Shown here: one piece after another, positions 7,906-17,104 of the stretch
Position numbering within the stretch: position 1 is the stretch's first letter
Layout: every line of letters starts with the position of its first letter
Assembly (NCBI RefSeq): GCF_002483315.1
Contig: NZ_DLHR01000001.1
Location: forward strand, 1 to 64,000
DNA: 64,000 nucleotides
Origin: Flavobacterium sp. UBA7663
GTDB lineage: Bacteria; Bacteroidota; Bacteroidia; Flavobacteriales; Flavobacteriaceae
Direction of reading: 5' to 3'
Translations under genes and position numbers: made by a program
Notes under the pieces: generated by a model
Seen by the model: only the letters and a program-made list of their open reading frames with translations
The model's database searches: none
Told to the model about the DNA's origin: nothing

Positions 7906-8529
7906 TTATTTTCTCTCGTATTTAAAATACATTAAACTTCCATATAAAATGTGGCAACCTCCAAAACCTAATGCCCAGAATAATAATCCATAACCTAAGA
8001 ACCAAGTCGATAATAAGCCTAAAGCTATCATAGTAATTCCTAAATAACGAACATCTCCCAAAGTATATTTACTTGCATTTACGCAAGCTAATCCGTAGAA
8101 TATCAAAGTTAATGGAGCAACTAAACCCAACATGTTTTTTTCGATTAAAAAGATAATTAAAAATCCACCAGTTGCCAAAGGAATCATAAAGTTGATAACC
8201 AATCTTTTTGAAGCGGTATTCCATACATTTTCATGACTTTTTCTCGCTTTACTGATACTTAAAACAATCCCAGTTACAATTGACAACACCAAAACGGATG
8301 TTGCTATTATCAATAATCGAATTACAGCAGCTTCAGAAATGATTAAATCACGATAAGCACCCATTGTTGAAGTATCAAAGTAAATGGTTTTATAAGCTAA
8401 CCATGCTCCAATTAAAGCATAAATACCGGCTAAAATTCCCGATAAACCACTCAAAGATATGAAACGTGATGATTTGTTCATCAAATTTTTGATTTCGGTA
8501 ATGTCGTTAAGATATTTCTCGTTTTTCAT
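7906..8529 (-). CDS. Integral membrane protein (about five to six helices)
   Basis: The 207-residue protein starts with a short polar segment and then has hydrophobic stretches near residues 27-50, 68-92, 115-135, 140-160 and 165-205. I chose ATG 8529 because an operator palindrome lies at 8537-8555, just upstream of it, and any longer start would run through that site. It heads the operon with the YiiX-like hydrolase and the regulator. The family has no established function; it is common next to winged-helix regulators of this type in Bacteroidetes. Confidence 0.75.
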   Translation of the reverse strand: MKNEKYLNDITEIKNLMNKSSRFISLSGLSGILAGIYALIGAWLAYKTIYFDTSTMGAYRDLIISEAAVIRLLIIATSVLVLSIVTGIVLSISKARKSHENVWNTASKRLVINFMIPLATGGFLIIFLIEKNMLGLVAPLTLIFYGLACVNASKYTLGDVRYLGITMIALGLLSTWFLGYGLLFWALGFGGCHILYGSLMYFKYERK

Positions 8530-8536
8530 TTTAAAG

Positions 8537-8555
8537 TACTTTGAAATACAAAGTA
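8537..8555. promoter_or_regulatory. Palindromic operator, copy 2
   Basis: TACTTTG-AAATA-CAAAGTA, with the same arms as the site at 6927-6945 and similar flanks (AAG before, AATA after). It lies 7 bp upstream of the membrane-protein gene, consistent with autoregulation of the operon by its own winged-helix regulator. Confidence 0.65.
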
Positions 8556-8615
8556 AATAATAAATATTTTGTTGACCAAACATTTTTTGCATTATTTTTG
8601 AAAAAATCATTTTTA

Positions 8616-8966
8616 ATGAAACCTACAGAAGCATATATACTCCGTCAACCTGAACTATATCAATCAATGATGCTACATGTATTAGCAGTAGTAGAGCAGG
8701 AGCTTTCGCAATCTGAATTGCTTTTTAAATGGGGCATTCCGTATGTTTATTATAACAAAAAACCATTTTGTTATTTGGCACCCAATCTTAAAAAAGGCTT
8801 TTTGGATGTTGGGTTTGCCAAAGGTTTTCAGTTAAAAAGGAATCAAGCAACTTTAATTGATGAAAAGAGAAACACAGTAAAATCCTTGCGTTATTTTTCT
8901 ATTGAAGAAATAGATAATACTGTTTTAATTGATGTTATTTCAGAAGCGAAATTACTCTATAAATGA
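8616..8966 (+). CDS. DUF1801 (YdhG-like) protein
   Basis: The 116-residue protein has the DUF1801 pattern: a leading helix, then LLFKWGIPYVYYNKKPFCYLAPNLKKGFLDVGF with the beta-hairpin and the aromatic core of the YdhG/YjbR fold, and the C-terminal helices. ATG 8616 gives a start aligned with the family. The biochemical role is not known. It is divergent from the operon on its left, with about 85 bp between the starts. Confidence 0.75.
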   Translation: MKPTEAYILRQPELYQSMMLHVLAVVEQELSQSELLFKWGIPYVYYNKKPFCYLAPNLKKGFLDVGFAKGFQLKRNQATLIDEKRNTVKSLRYFSIEEIDNTVLIDVISEAKLLYK

Positions 8967-9013
8967 TTTCAATTAATATCAAAGGCAAAACTATTTACTT
9001 AAAACACTTTAGT

Positions 9014-9080
9014 TTAAGCAAAATTTAAGAAGCAATTAAGCCATACTTAAGATAAATTAAATCACTTAAATTCAACTTTG
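9014..9080 (+). promoter_or_regulatory. Array of four TTAAG boxes at 11-bp spacing plus -7-like box
   Basis: TTAAG occurs at 9014, 9025, 9036 and 9047, exactly one helical turn apart. The last box is followed after 21 bases by CAACTTTG (9073-9080), a near match to TAnnTTTG. The same arrangement with identical spacing recurs at 17075-17141. Tandem repeats with an 11-bp period on one face of the helix are typical of OmpR/PhoB-type activators, and the OmpR-type regulator at 14162 lies between the two arrays. Confidence 0.65.
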
Positions 9081-9096
9081 TATAAAATTAGTTTTT

Positions 9097-11055
9097 ATGC
9101 AAGTTGTCTCATTTTTTTCAAAAAGATATAGTCTTCTATTTGGATTTTCAAGTTGGTATTTATTGTTTTCGTTGCTACTTAGAATAATTTTTTTGGTTTG
9201 GCAATTAAATGATATAGAGCTTTCTGTATTTAGTTTAGCTAAAATTTTAGGAGTTGGATTGTTTTATGACTTTGGTGTGCTGTCGTTTTTGTTTGTGATT
9301 AGCACCTTTTATATTTTATTAATTCCTCAAAAATGGATAGGTAGTAAGCTAGATAAACTTCTAATTCATTCAGGTTTATCTTTAACATTGCTCATTTTTG
9401 TTTTTACTTTTTTTGCCGAAATCACATTTTGGGAAGAATTCAAATGCAGATTTAATTTTGTTGCGGTAGATTATTTAATTTACACATTTGAAGTCGTACA
9501 AAACATTCACGAGTCGTATCCATTATATATATTAATTCCATCAATGCTTTTGATAACTGGAGTTATTTTTTTCTATTTCTGGAAAAAACAGTTTTTCATT
9601 GAAACATTTAGCTCTAGAATTTCTTTCAAAAAACGAATAATTTCTTTTTGGGTATCTATAATTGTGATGTCTTTTTACACATTATTCATTACTAATTCAA
9701 ATGCAGAATGGTCAACAAATCGTTACAATAATGAAATTTCTAAAGCTGGAATTTACTCTTTCTTTGCAGAATTAAGAAATAATAAATTAGATTTTAAAAC
9801 ATTCTATACCTCAATTTCCGACGAAGAAGCATTTAAAATTGTTAGAACAAACTTACAAGAAGAAAATGCAAGATTTATAGCAAATGACTTTTCAATAAAA
9901 CGAAAAATAACAGATAGTTTAGACACGAATAAAAAGCCAAACGTAGTTTTTATTTTGATTGAAAGTATGAGCGGAAGTTTTATGAGTGAATTTGGGAACG
10001 AAGAAAAAATCACACCATTTTTAGACAGCATTGCCAACGAAAGTTTATTCTTTAAAAATCTATATGCAACGGGAAATAGAACTGTTAGAGGTATGGAAGC
10101 GGTAACCTTATCAATTCCACCAACACCAGGTCAAAGTATTGTAAAAAGACCAAATAATGCTAATTTATATACGATTTCAAATGTATTTAAAAGCAAAAAT
10201 TATCAATGTAATTTCTTTTATGGTGGTGATGGTTATTTTGACAACATGAATGCCTTTTATGGCGGAAATGGTTTTGATATCTATGATAGAGGTAGAGGTA
10301 GCATTTTAAGTGATGCAATTAAAACTACACGTCATAATATTGAAGATAATGAGGTTACATTTGAAAATGCTTGGGGAATTTGTGACGAAGATATTTACAA
10401 TAAAATGATTAAAGTTGCAGATGAATATCATCAAAAAAACAAACCTTTTTTAAATTTTATCATGACAACATCAAACCACAGACCTTATACCTATCCAAAT
10501 AATAAAATTGATATTCCTTCAGGAACTGGTAGAAATGGTGCTGTAAAATACTCCGATTATGCATTGCAACAAATGTTTGCCAAAGCAAAAAACAAGCCTT
10601 GGTTTAAAAATACAATTTTTGTTTTTGTAGCAGATCATTGTGCAAGTAGCGCTGGAAAAGACGAAATTGATGTCAAAAATTATCAAATTCCAGCAATTAT
10701 TTATGGACAAAATTTAATTCAACCTCAAAAGGTAACAAAATTATGTAGTCAAATAGATGTTTTTCCAACACTTTTTGGTCAATTGCATTGGAATTATACG
10801 TCAAACTTTTTTGGAACAGATGTTTTATCAAATAGTTATAAAGAAAGAGCTTTAATGGGAACATATTTAAAATTAGCTCAAAAAAGCAATAATAATATTA
10901 CCATTTTATCAAACCAAAAAAAGAGTGCAAATTATAAATGGAATCCAATTTCTAATCAATTGTTTATATCACCTATAAGTAAATCAAAACTTTATGAAAC
11001 AATTGCATGGTATGAAACTGCTGATTATCTATATTTGAATAATAAATTGAAGTAA
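9097..11055 (+). CDS. LTA synthase family membrane sulfatase-fold enzyme
   Basis: The 652-residue protein has about five N-terminal membrane helices (residues 12-200) and an extracytoplasmic sulfatase/alkaline-phosphatase domain (about 275-600). Active-site elements are visible: IESMSGSF with the metal-binding Glu (about 289), the nucleophile Thr in GNRTVRGMEA (about 329), and VADHCAS with the Asp-His pair (about 513-514). Family members move phosphoglycerol or phosphoethanolamine groups onto envelope polymers or lipids. Flavobacteria have no lipoteichoic acid, so the acceptor is probably a lipid, glycan or capsule component. The gene has an array of regulator boxes in its promoter. Confidence 0.85.
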   Translation: MQVVSFFSKRYSLLFGFSSWYLLFSLLLRIIFLVWQLNDIELSVFSLAKILGVGLFYDFGVLSFLFVISTFYILLIPQKWIGSKLDKLLIHSGLSLTLLIFVFTFFAEITFWEEFKCRFNFVAVDYLIYTFEVVQNIHESYPLYILIPSMLLITGVIFFYFWKKQFFIETFSSRISFKKRIISFWVSIIVMSFYTLFITNSNAEWSTNRYNNEISKAGIYSFFAELRNNKLDFKTFYTSISDEEAFKIVRTNLQEENARFIANDFSIKRKITDSLDTNKKPNVVFILIESMSGSFMSEFGNEEKITPFLDSIANESLFFKNLYATGNRTVRGMEAVTLSIPPTPGQSIVKRPNNANLYTISNVFKSKNYQCNFFYGGDGYFDNMNAFYGGNGFDIYDRGRGSILSDAIKTTRHNIEDNEVTFENAWGICDEDIYNKMIKVADEYHQKNKPFLNFIMTTSNHRPYTYPNNKIDIPSGTGRNGAVKYSDYALQQMFAKAKNKPWFKNTIFVFVADHCASSAGKDEIDVKNYQIPAIIYGQNLIQPQKVTKLCSQIDVFPTLFGQLHWNYTSNFFGTDVLSNSYKERALMGTYLKLAQKSNNNITILSNQKKSANYKWNPISNQLFISPISKSKLYETIAWYETADYLYLNNKLK

Positions 11056-11073
11056 ACTTAATTTTTACTTAAA
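11047..11073 (+). promoter_or_regulatory. Weak third copy of the 11-bp box array
   Basis: TTGAA (11047), TTAAT (11058) and TTAAA (11069) are 11 bp apart, and the last two share ACTTAA. They lie just past the LTA-synthase-like gene and 110 bp upstream of the thioredoxin operon. This is a degenerate version of the arrays at 9014 and 17075; no -7 box occurs at the same distance, so the call is tentative. Confidence 0.3.
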
Positions 11074-11181
11074 CCCGAAACACGAATGCAATATGTAATC
11101 ATTTTTGCTGTTATTTTGTAATAGTATTAAAGTAAAAATTATAAAAGCTATTCTCCCTATATAGTTAATGAATTAAAAAGC

Positions 11182-11628
11182 ATGAAAAAGATGAAAAAAA
11201 TCGCAATAATAACTTTCGTTTTCTTATCCAGTTTTAGTTTTGCTCAAGAATGGCAAACTAATTTTGAAGAAGCAAAAAAAATAGCAACCGAACAAGATAA
11301 AAATGTAGTAATCGTTTTTTCAGGTTCAGATTGGTGTGCTCCATGTATCAAATTAGATAAAAATATTTGGCAATCAGAAGCTTTTAAAAAAGAGGCAAAA
11401 GAAGAATGGGTTTTAGTTAAAGCCAATTTTCCAAGAAAAAAAGCCAATGAATTACCAAAAGAGCAAACGGAACATAACAGAAAATTAGCCGAAAAATATA
11501 ATGTAGAAGGCAGTTTTCCATTGGTTGTAGTTTTGGATAAAAATGGAAAAGTATTAGGAAAAATGGGATTCAAGAACGTTTCTCCTGAAGAATATATCAA
11601 AATGATTCACGCATTAGAGAAAAAATGA
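11182..11628 (+). CDS. Periplasmic thioredoxin-fold protein
   Basis: The 148-residue protein has a signal peptide (about residues 1-21, ending SFAQ) and a thioredoxin domain with the redox motif WCAPC (C52, C55) and the cis-Pro region GSFPLVVV. It resembles the DUF255/DsbD C-terminal-like thioredoxins of Bacteroidetes. It should act in the periplasm as a thiol reductant or oxidase. It overlaps the ApbE gene by 4 bp (ATGA), so the two are coupled, and a Cys-rich small lipoprotein follows, a possible partner. Confidence 0.85.
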   Translation: MKKMKKIAIITFVFLSSFSFAQEWQTNFEEAKKIATEQDKNVVIVFSGSDWCAPCIKLDKNIWQSEAFKKEAKEEWVLVKANFPRKKANELPKEQTEHNRKLAEKYNVEGSFPLVVVLDKNGKVLGKMGFKNVSPEEYIKMIHALEKK

Positions 11629-12608
11629 GAGTAGTAACAATTCTTTTATTTGCTTTAGCAACAAGTAGTTCATTTGGTCAACAAATTTTTAAGAAAAAAC
11701 AAAATTTGTTAGGAAGTCCATTTGAAATTACGGTTGTCGCTACAGATTCAATTCAGGGAAATCAATACACTGATTTGGCCATAGCCGAAGTAAAACGAAT
11801 TGAAAATTTAATTTCTGATTGGATTCCGACGACTCAAATTTCAAAAGTGAATCAAAATGCTGGAATTACACCAGTTAAAGTAGATAAAGAAGTATATGAT
11901 TTGGTTGAAAGAGCTACAAAAATTTCAAAATTAACTTCAGGAGCATTTGATATTAGCTATGCATCAATGGATAAAATTTGGAAATTTGACGGAAGCATGA
12001 AGGAAATGCCATCTCCAGAAGCTATTAAAAAATCGGTTGAAAGAGTTGGTTATCAAAACATAATTCTAAATCCAAAAGACACCACAATTTTCCTTAAAAA
12101 CAAAGGAATGAAGTTAGGTCTTGGAGGAATTGGTCAAGGTTATATAGCAGATAAGATTAAAGTTTTACTTCAAGAAAAAGGGTGTAAAAGTGGAATAGTC
12201 AATGTTTCAGGTGATATAAATACTTGGGGGAAACAACCTAATGGTGACCTTTGGACTGTTGGAATTGTTAATCCGATGAACAAAAACAAAGTATTTGCCA
12301 CGTTTCCATTAGATGATAGTGCGGTTGAAACTTCAGGAAGTTATGAAAAGTTTGTTACGTTCAACGGAAAACGCTATTCGCACATTATTGATCCAAGAAC
12401 AGGTTATCCAGCAAGCGGAATTGTAAGTGTGTCTGTTTTTTCAAAACAAACTGAATTAGCAGATGCTTTAGCCACTGGAATTTTCGTTTTAGGAGTAGAA
12501 GTTGGTTTAGATTTAATCAATCAATTAAACGGAATAGGTTGTATTATTGTTGATGATAAAGGCACAATTCACATATCAAAAAATATAGACATTAAAAAAT
12601 ATCAGTAA
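11625..12608 (+). CDS. apbE: FAD:protein FMN transferase (ApbE)
   Basis: The 327-residue protein has a signal peptide ending near SSFG and the ApbE domain. Visible elements are MGSPFEI-like LLGSPFEITVV (about residue 29), GGIGQGYIADKI (about 167) and the conserved HIIDPRTGYP (about 254) and ADALATGIFVLG (about 285). ApbE attaches FMN through a phosphoester to Thr or Ser of exported flavoproteins, using FAD and Mg. It lies between a periplasmic thioredoxin and the DUF4266/DUF3570 pair; no classic FMN-binding-domain target is encoded next to it. Confidence 0.92.
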   Translation: MRVVTILLFALATSSSFGQQIFKKKQNLLGSPFEITVVATDSIQGNQYTDLAIAEVKRIENLISDWIPTTQISKVNQNAGITPVKVDKEVYDLVERATKISKLTSGAFDISYASMDKIWKFDGSMKEMPSPEAIKKSVERVGYQNIILNPKDTTIFLKNKGMKLGLGGIGQGYIADKIKVLLQEKGCKSGIVNVSGDINTWGKQPNGDLWTVGIVNPMNKNKVFATFPLDDSAVETSGSYEKFVTFNGKRYSHIIDPRTGYPASGIVSVSVFSKQTELADALATGIFVLGVEVGLDLINQLNGIGCIIVDDKGTIHISKNIDIKKYQ

Positions 12609-12818
12609 ATGAAAAAGATAATTTTAGTTGTAATAGTTGTTTTTTCAGCTATTTCATGCAACACCGTTAAAGAGTACGATAAACAATATATCAATGATCC
12701 AGAAATGAAACTTTCTGCCAGAAGTTCAGAGCGTTTTGAAACCACTTTTCAAGTGTATCGCGAAGCTGCTTCAGGAGCAAATGGTGGAAAAACAGGTGGT
12801 GGCTGTGGATGTAATTAA
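12609..12818 (+). CDS. DUF4266 small lipoprotein
   Basis: The 69-residue protein has a lipoprotein signal (FSAISC, Cys 17) and ends in a Gly/Cys-rich tail, GGKTGGGCGCN. The motif EMKLSARSSERFETTFQVYREAASGANGG is typical of DUF4266, which almost always precedes DUF3570 and follows ApbE. It starts one base after the ApbE stop codon. The GCGC tail could hold a metal, a disulfide for the thioredoxin, or a cofactor; none of this is proven. Confidence 0.85.
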   Translation: MKKIILVVIVVFSAISCNTVKEYDKQYINDPEMKLSARSSERFETTFQVYREAASGANGGKTGGGCGCN

Positions 12819-12827
12819 TTGAGAAAA

Positions 12828-14150
12828 ATGAAAAATAAAATAACCCTACTATTTGCATTTTGTTCGCTAATTGGTTTTTCTCAAGAGAAAGATTCAACTG
12901 AAGTAGCGTATAAAAAACGTGTTTTGGAATCTATCGAGGTAGATTTTTTAATGAGTTATTATAAACAAGATGGAATACACTCTGCTGTTTCTGGTGGAAA
13001 AGGTATGGAAGAATTAACAAATCTTACCCCAACATTTGTGGTAGCAATTCCATTAAATGATGATGACGTATTAACCGTTGATGCTGGAATTTCAGCTTAT
13101 TCTTCAGCTTCTTCTGGAAATATTAATCCGTTTGATAGCAATACACCAAGTCCGTGGCAAGCGAGTTCTGGTGCTTCGTCACAAGATGTATTAACGTCTT
13201 TGGTTTTAAATTACAGTCACAGTTCTGATGATAGAAACACGATTTGGAACGGTCACATCTCGGGTTCAATGGAATACGATTATTCATCCATTGGTTTTGG
13301 TGGTGGTGTTTCAAGATTATTCAACGGAAAAAATTCTGAAGTTTCAGTTGCTGCAAATGTTTATTTAGATACCTGGAAGCCTATCTACCCAAAAGAATTA
13401 CAAGATTTTGTGGATTATGGCGGAATGAATGGTGGAATTTATGACGATTTCGTAATTACACCAGGTCAAGTTTCATCAGAAGTTTATAATCCTACTAATT
13501 TCAAAGAACACGATCAAAAAAACAGAAATTCATTTGCCTTGAGTTTTGGCTTTTCGCAAGTGGTAACTAAAAAAATACAAGGTTCGTTTTTCTTAGATGT
13601 TTTATATCAAAATGGTTTGCTTTCAACACCATATCAACGTGTTTATTTTGCTGACAAAGGCGATTTCTTTATAAATGAATTCCAATTAGCAGACGATATT
13701 GAGCGTTTACCAGATTCGAGATTTAAATTACCAATTGGTACACGATGGAATTTCTATTTGAATGAAAAATTAACGTTGAGAACTTATTATCGTTATTATT
13801 TTGATAATTGGGATATTACATCTCACACGCTTAATATTGAATTGCCTTATAAATTAACTGAGAAATTTACCGTAATTCCAATGTACCGCTACTATTCGCA
13901 ACAAAAATCAAAATATTTTGCGCCATATGAAGGTCATGTTTCAACAGATGAATATTATACTTCTGATTATGATTTGTCGACTTTTAATGCACATCAATAT
14001 GGAATTGGGATTAGTTATACTGACATTTTTACCAATGCAAAAATTTGGAAATTTGGACTAAAAAATATCGATTTACGATTTAATCATTACGACAGAAACG
14101 ATGGTTTGAGTGCTAATATTGTTAGTTTTGGTATCAAATTCGTACAATAA
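12828..14150 (+). CDS. DUF3570 outer-membrane beta-barrel protein
   Basis: The 440-residue protein has a signal peptide (cleavage near GFSQ), many amphipathic beta strands with aromatic ends, and the C-terminal strand IVSFGIKFVQ that suits outer-membrane insertion. The sequence after the signal (ESIEVDFLMSYYKQDGIHSAVSGG) matches DUF3570. I start at ATG 12828 rather than an upstream TTG. It is the outer-membrane member of the thioredoxin-ApbE-DUF4266-DUF3570 cassette, and its transport or sensor role is not known. Confidence 0.85.
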   Translation: MKNKITLLFAFCSLIGFSQEKDSTEVAYKKRVLESIEVDFLMSYYKQDGIHSAVSGGKGMEELTNLTPTFVVAIPLNDDDVLTVDAGISAYSSASSGNINPFDSNTPSPWQASSGASSQDVLTSLVLNYSHSSDDRNTIWNGHISGSMEYDYSSIGFGGGVSRLFNGKNSEVSVAANVYLDTWKPIYPKELQDFVDYGGMNGGIYDDFVITPGQVSSEVYNPTNFKEHDQKNRNSFALSFGFSQVVTKKIQGSFFLDVLYQNGLLSTPYQRVYFADKGDFFINEFQLADDIERLPDSRFKLPIGTRWNFYLNEKLTLRTYYRYYFDNWDITSHTLNIELPYKLTEKFTVIPMYRYYSQQKSKYFAPYEGHVSTDEYYTSDYDLSTFNAHQYGIGISYTDIFTNAKIWKFGLKNIDLRFNHYDRNDGLSANIVSFGIKFVQ

Positions 14151-14161
14151 CAATACAAACT

Positions 14162-14827
14162 ATGCATATTCTAATTATTGAAGATGAAAAAGGAATTGTA
14201 GATTTTCTAAAACAAGGTTTAGAAGAGGAGAATTATACCGTTTCTACAGCTTTGGATGGTGCTGAAGGTTTAAAAAAAGCATTAGAACTTCCGGTAGATT
14301 TAGTCTTATTAGATTGGATGCTACCAAAAATGCAAGGAATCGAAGTATGCAAAAATATTCGAAATGAAAAATCAAATTTGCCTATTATTTTTTTAACGGC
14401 TAAAGACACGGTTCAAGAAACTATCGAAGGATTAAAGGCTGGTGCAAATGATTATATCAAAAAACCATTTTCGTTTGAAGAACTTTTAGAACGAATTAAA
14501 ATTCATTTTAGAGCAAAAGACGAAGCAAAAATATTAACTTTGGGTAATATTACAATTGATAAATCTAAATTTCAGGTTTTAGTAGATAATAACGAAATTT
14601 CATTGACACAGCGCGAATTTGAATTATTAGAATATCTAATAAAAAACAAAGGAACCGTTTGTACAAGAAATAAAATCATTGAAGATGTTTGGGACATTCA
14701 TTTTGAATACGACACAGGTGTTATCGATGTTTTTATGAATGCAATTCGAAAAAAACTAAACTTAACCAAAGATCAAGACTTAATTAAAACCATTAGAGGA
14801 GTAGGATATATCGCAAACGATAATTAG
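14162..14827 (+). CDS. OmpR/PhoB-type response regulator
   Basis: The 221-residue protein has a receiver domain (residues 1-115, acidic pair E7/D8, phosphoacceptor D51 in LLDWMLP, T81, and K103 in IKKPF) and a winged-helix output domain (about 125-220; TQREFELLEYLIKN, DTGVIDVFMNAIRKKL). It resembles CopR/CusR-type regulators of metal efflux. Its kinase is encoded at 15716. It lies 11 bp after the DUF3570 gene. The 11-bp box arrays at 9014 and 17075 are the likely binding sites. Confidence 0.92.
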   Translation: MHILIIEDEKGIVDFLKQGLEEENYTVSTALDGAEGLKKALELPVDLVLLDWMLPKMQGIEVCKNIRNEKSNLPIIFLTAKDTVQETIEGLKAGANDYIKKPFSFEELLERIKIHFRAKDEAKILTLGNITIDKSKFQVLVDNNEISLTQREFELLEYLIKNKGTVCTRNKIIEDVWDIHFEYDTGVIDVFMNAIRKKLNLTKDQDLIKTIRGVGYIANDN

Positions 14828-14828
14828 C

Positions 14829-15713
14829 ATGTCAAAAACCGAAACAGCTGTAAAAGCCACTTATTTTAGCATTATTGGAAACACTTTATTAGCTTTAATA
14901 AAAGGAATTACAGGCTATTTTGGAAATTCATACGCAATGATTGCTGATGCAATTGAATCAACTGCTGATATTTTTGCTTCGTTTTTAGTGCTTTTCGGTA
15001 TCAAATATTCTAATCGCCCTGCAGATGAAAATCATCCGTATGGTCATGGTAGAGCAGAACCTTTAATTACATTTTTAGTTGTTGGGTTTTTAATCACTTC
15101 GGCAACAGTTATTGCTTACGAAAGTTTTCATAACATTGGAACACCACACGAATTACCAAAACCATTCACACTTTTTGTTTTAGGAGCTATTATTTTGTGG
15201 AAAGAAATTTCGTTTCAAATTGTAATGAAAAAAAGCATTGAAACCAATAGTAGTTCGTTAAAAGCAGATGCTTGGCATCATAGAAGTGACGCTATTACAT
15301 CGGTTGCAGCGTTCATAGGAATTTCTATTGCGTTGTATTTTGGAAAAGGCTACGAATCTGCCGATGATTGGGCGGCTTTGTTGGCTTCATTTTTAATTTT
15401 GTATAATTCCTATAAAATTTTCAGACCCGCATTAGGTGAAATTATGGACGAACATTTGTATCATGATTTAGAAGCCGAAATAAAAAGAATTTCTCAAACA
15501 GTTTCGGGTGTAATTTGCATAGAAAAATGCTTTATCAGAAAAGCCGGAATGAAATACCACGTGGATTTGCATGTAATGGTTGATGGTAATAAATCAGTAA
15601 AAGAAGGTCATGATATTGCACATATTTTGAAAGATACACTACGAGAACAATTAATGGAATTAGGCCATGTTTTAATACATATTGAACCTAATTTTGAATC
15701 TATCGAACGCTAA
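14829..15713 (+). CDS. Cation diffusion facilitator (CDF) transporter
   Basis: The 294-residue protein has six membrane helices and the CDF motifs: DAIESTADIF in helix 2, HPYGHGRAEPL in the cytoplasmic loop, and HHRSDAITS in helix 5, which supply the Asp/His metal site, followed by a cytoplasmic C-terminal domain. Family members export Zn, Fe, Mn or Co in exchange for protons. The gene starts one base after the response-regulator stop codon and ends two bases before the kinase start, which is an unusual place but supports a metal-related signal for the two-component system. Confidence 0.9.
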   Translation: MSKTETAVKATYFSIIGNTLLALIKGITGYFGNSYAMIADAIESTADIFASFLVLFGIKYSNRPADENHPYGHGRAEPLITFLVVGFLITSATVIAYESFHNIGTPHELPKPFTLFVLGAIILWKEISFQIVMKKSIETNSSSLKADAWHHRSDAITSVAAFIGISIALYFGKGYESADDWAALLASFLILYNSYKIFRPALGEIMDEHLYHDLEAEIKRISQTVSGVICIEKCFIRKAGMKYHVDLHVMVDGNKSVKEGHDIAHILKDTLREQLMELGHVLIHIEPNFESIER

Positions 15714-15715
15714 TT

Positions 15716-17104
15716 ATGTTATCTTTTTCATTTAAAAATAGAATTGCTTTTAACTACATTGTAAGTGGTTCAATTCTTATTGCTATAGTTTTTCTGTTTA
15801 TTTATAATATTGTAAAATTTAGCGTTAATAAGCACGTTAATGAAGAAATTCAAGAAGAATTATATAAACATTTAGATGATGTCTCTACCGATTCTAATGA
15901 TACCTATTTAATTCAGGTGGATCAATGGCGAGCAAGAGAACACAATTCTATCAGTGTGAATCCTGTTTTTGTTGAATTTTATGATAATAACAAAGAAATA
16001 ATTGATAAATCGCCAAATCTAAAAAGTTCGAACCTAAAACTTTTTCCAGATAGTAACAACGAATTTATCGATACCAAGTTAAATAATATTCCAGTTAGAC
16101 AAATTCAAACTGCAATTATAAATAACAATCAAATTGTTGGTTATTTAGTAGTTGCGATGTCTTTAGAAGACTTTGAAATTGTTCAGATTTTGAAGAATAT
16201 TTTATTAGTTACATTTCCAATAATACTTATTTTACTTTTCTTAATTGCTCGATTTTTCGCAGGAAGAAGTATTAAACCTGTTCGAACAATTATTGAAACT
16301 TCAAGCCAAATTACTAAAGATAATTTACAAACTCGAATTCCATTACCTCAAAACAAAGACGAGCTATACGTTTTATCCGAAAACATAAATAATCTACTAA
16401 GTCGTATCGAAAATGCTATTGACCGTGAAAAACAATTCACTTCCGATGCTTCACATGAATTAAGAACACCGTTAGCCGTGATTAAAGGAACAATGGAAGT
16501 TCTAATTAGAAAGCCAAGAAATCAGCAAGAATATGAAGAAAAAATTCAATTTTGTATTTCTGAAGTAAATCGATTAAATCATATGGTAGATCAATTGTTA
16601 CTTTTGGCTCGTTTTGAAAATCAGAAGCAAAATGTAAAGCAAGAAACTATATATTTAAACGCTTTAATTTTAGATAATTTAACTCGTTTTTCTGAGAAAT
16701 CAGAAAATAAAAAACTTAAAATAAAAGCTGAATTTACCGAAGATTATTACTTGATTTCTGATAATTATTTGGTTTCAATCATCATTAGTAATTTAATTTC
16801 AAATGCAATAAAATACTCCAATCCTAATGGTGAAATTGCAATTGAATTAGGAAAAAAGAATGATGAAGTTACTTTTTCAATTACCGATTACGGTGTTGGA
16901 ATTGCTAAAAATGATTTGGACAAAATTTTCAATTCATTCTATCGTTCTGATGTTTCTAATCATCCAGAAATTAAAGGAACGGGGTTAGGTTTGTCTATTG
17001 TAAAACGACTTTGCGATTTATTGAAACTTGAAATTGCTGTTGAAAGTAACTTAAGTCAAGGTACCACTTTTATTTTAAGTTTCCCTTTAGCCAAACTTAA
17101 GTAG
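15716..17104 (+). CDS. Sensor histidine kinase
   Basis: The 462-residue protein has two membrane helices (about residues 12-32 and 160-180) that enclose a periplasmic sensor domain of about 125 residues, a HAMP domain (about 180-232), the DHp motif SHELRTPLAVIKG with the phospho-His near 247, and the ATPase domain with N (ISNAIKYSNP), G1 (DYGVGI) and G2 (GTGLGLSIVK). It resembles CusS-type kinases. It is the partner of the regulator at 14162, with a CDF transporter gene placed between them. The last 30 bp of the gene form part of the next promoter's box array. Confidence 0.92.
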   Translation: MLSFSFKNRIAFNYIVSGSILIAIVFLFIYNIVKFSVNKHVNEEIQEELYKHLDDVSTDSNDTYLIQVDQWRAREHNSISVNPVFVEFYDNNKEIIDKSPNLKSSNLKLFPDSNNEFIDTKLNNIPVRQIQTAIINNNQIVGYLVVAMSLEDFEIVQILKNILLVTFPIILILLFLIARFFAGRSIKPVRTIIETSSQITKDNLQTRIPLPQNKDELYVLSENINNLLSRIENAIDREKQFTSDASHELRTPLAVIKGTMEVLIRKPRNQQEYEEKIQFCISEVNRLNHMVDQLLLLARFENQKQNVKQETIYLNALILDNLTRFSEKSENKKLKIKAEFTEDYYLISDNYLVSIIISNLISNAIKYSNPNGEIAIELGKKNDEVTFSITDYGVGIAKNDLDKIFNSFYRSDVSNHPEIKGTGLGLSIVKRLCDLLKLEIAVESNLSQGTTFILSFPLAKLK

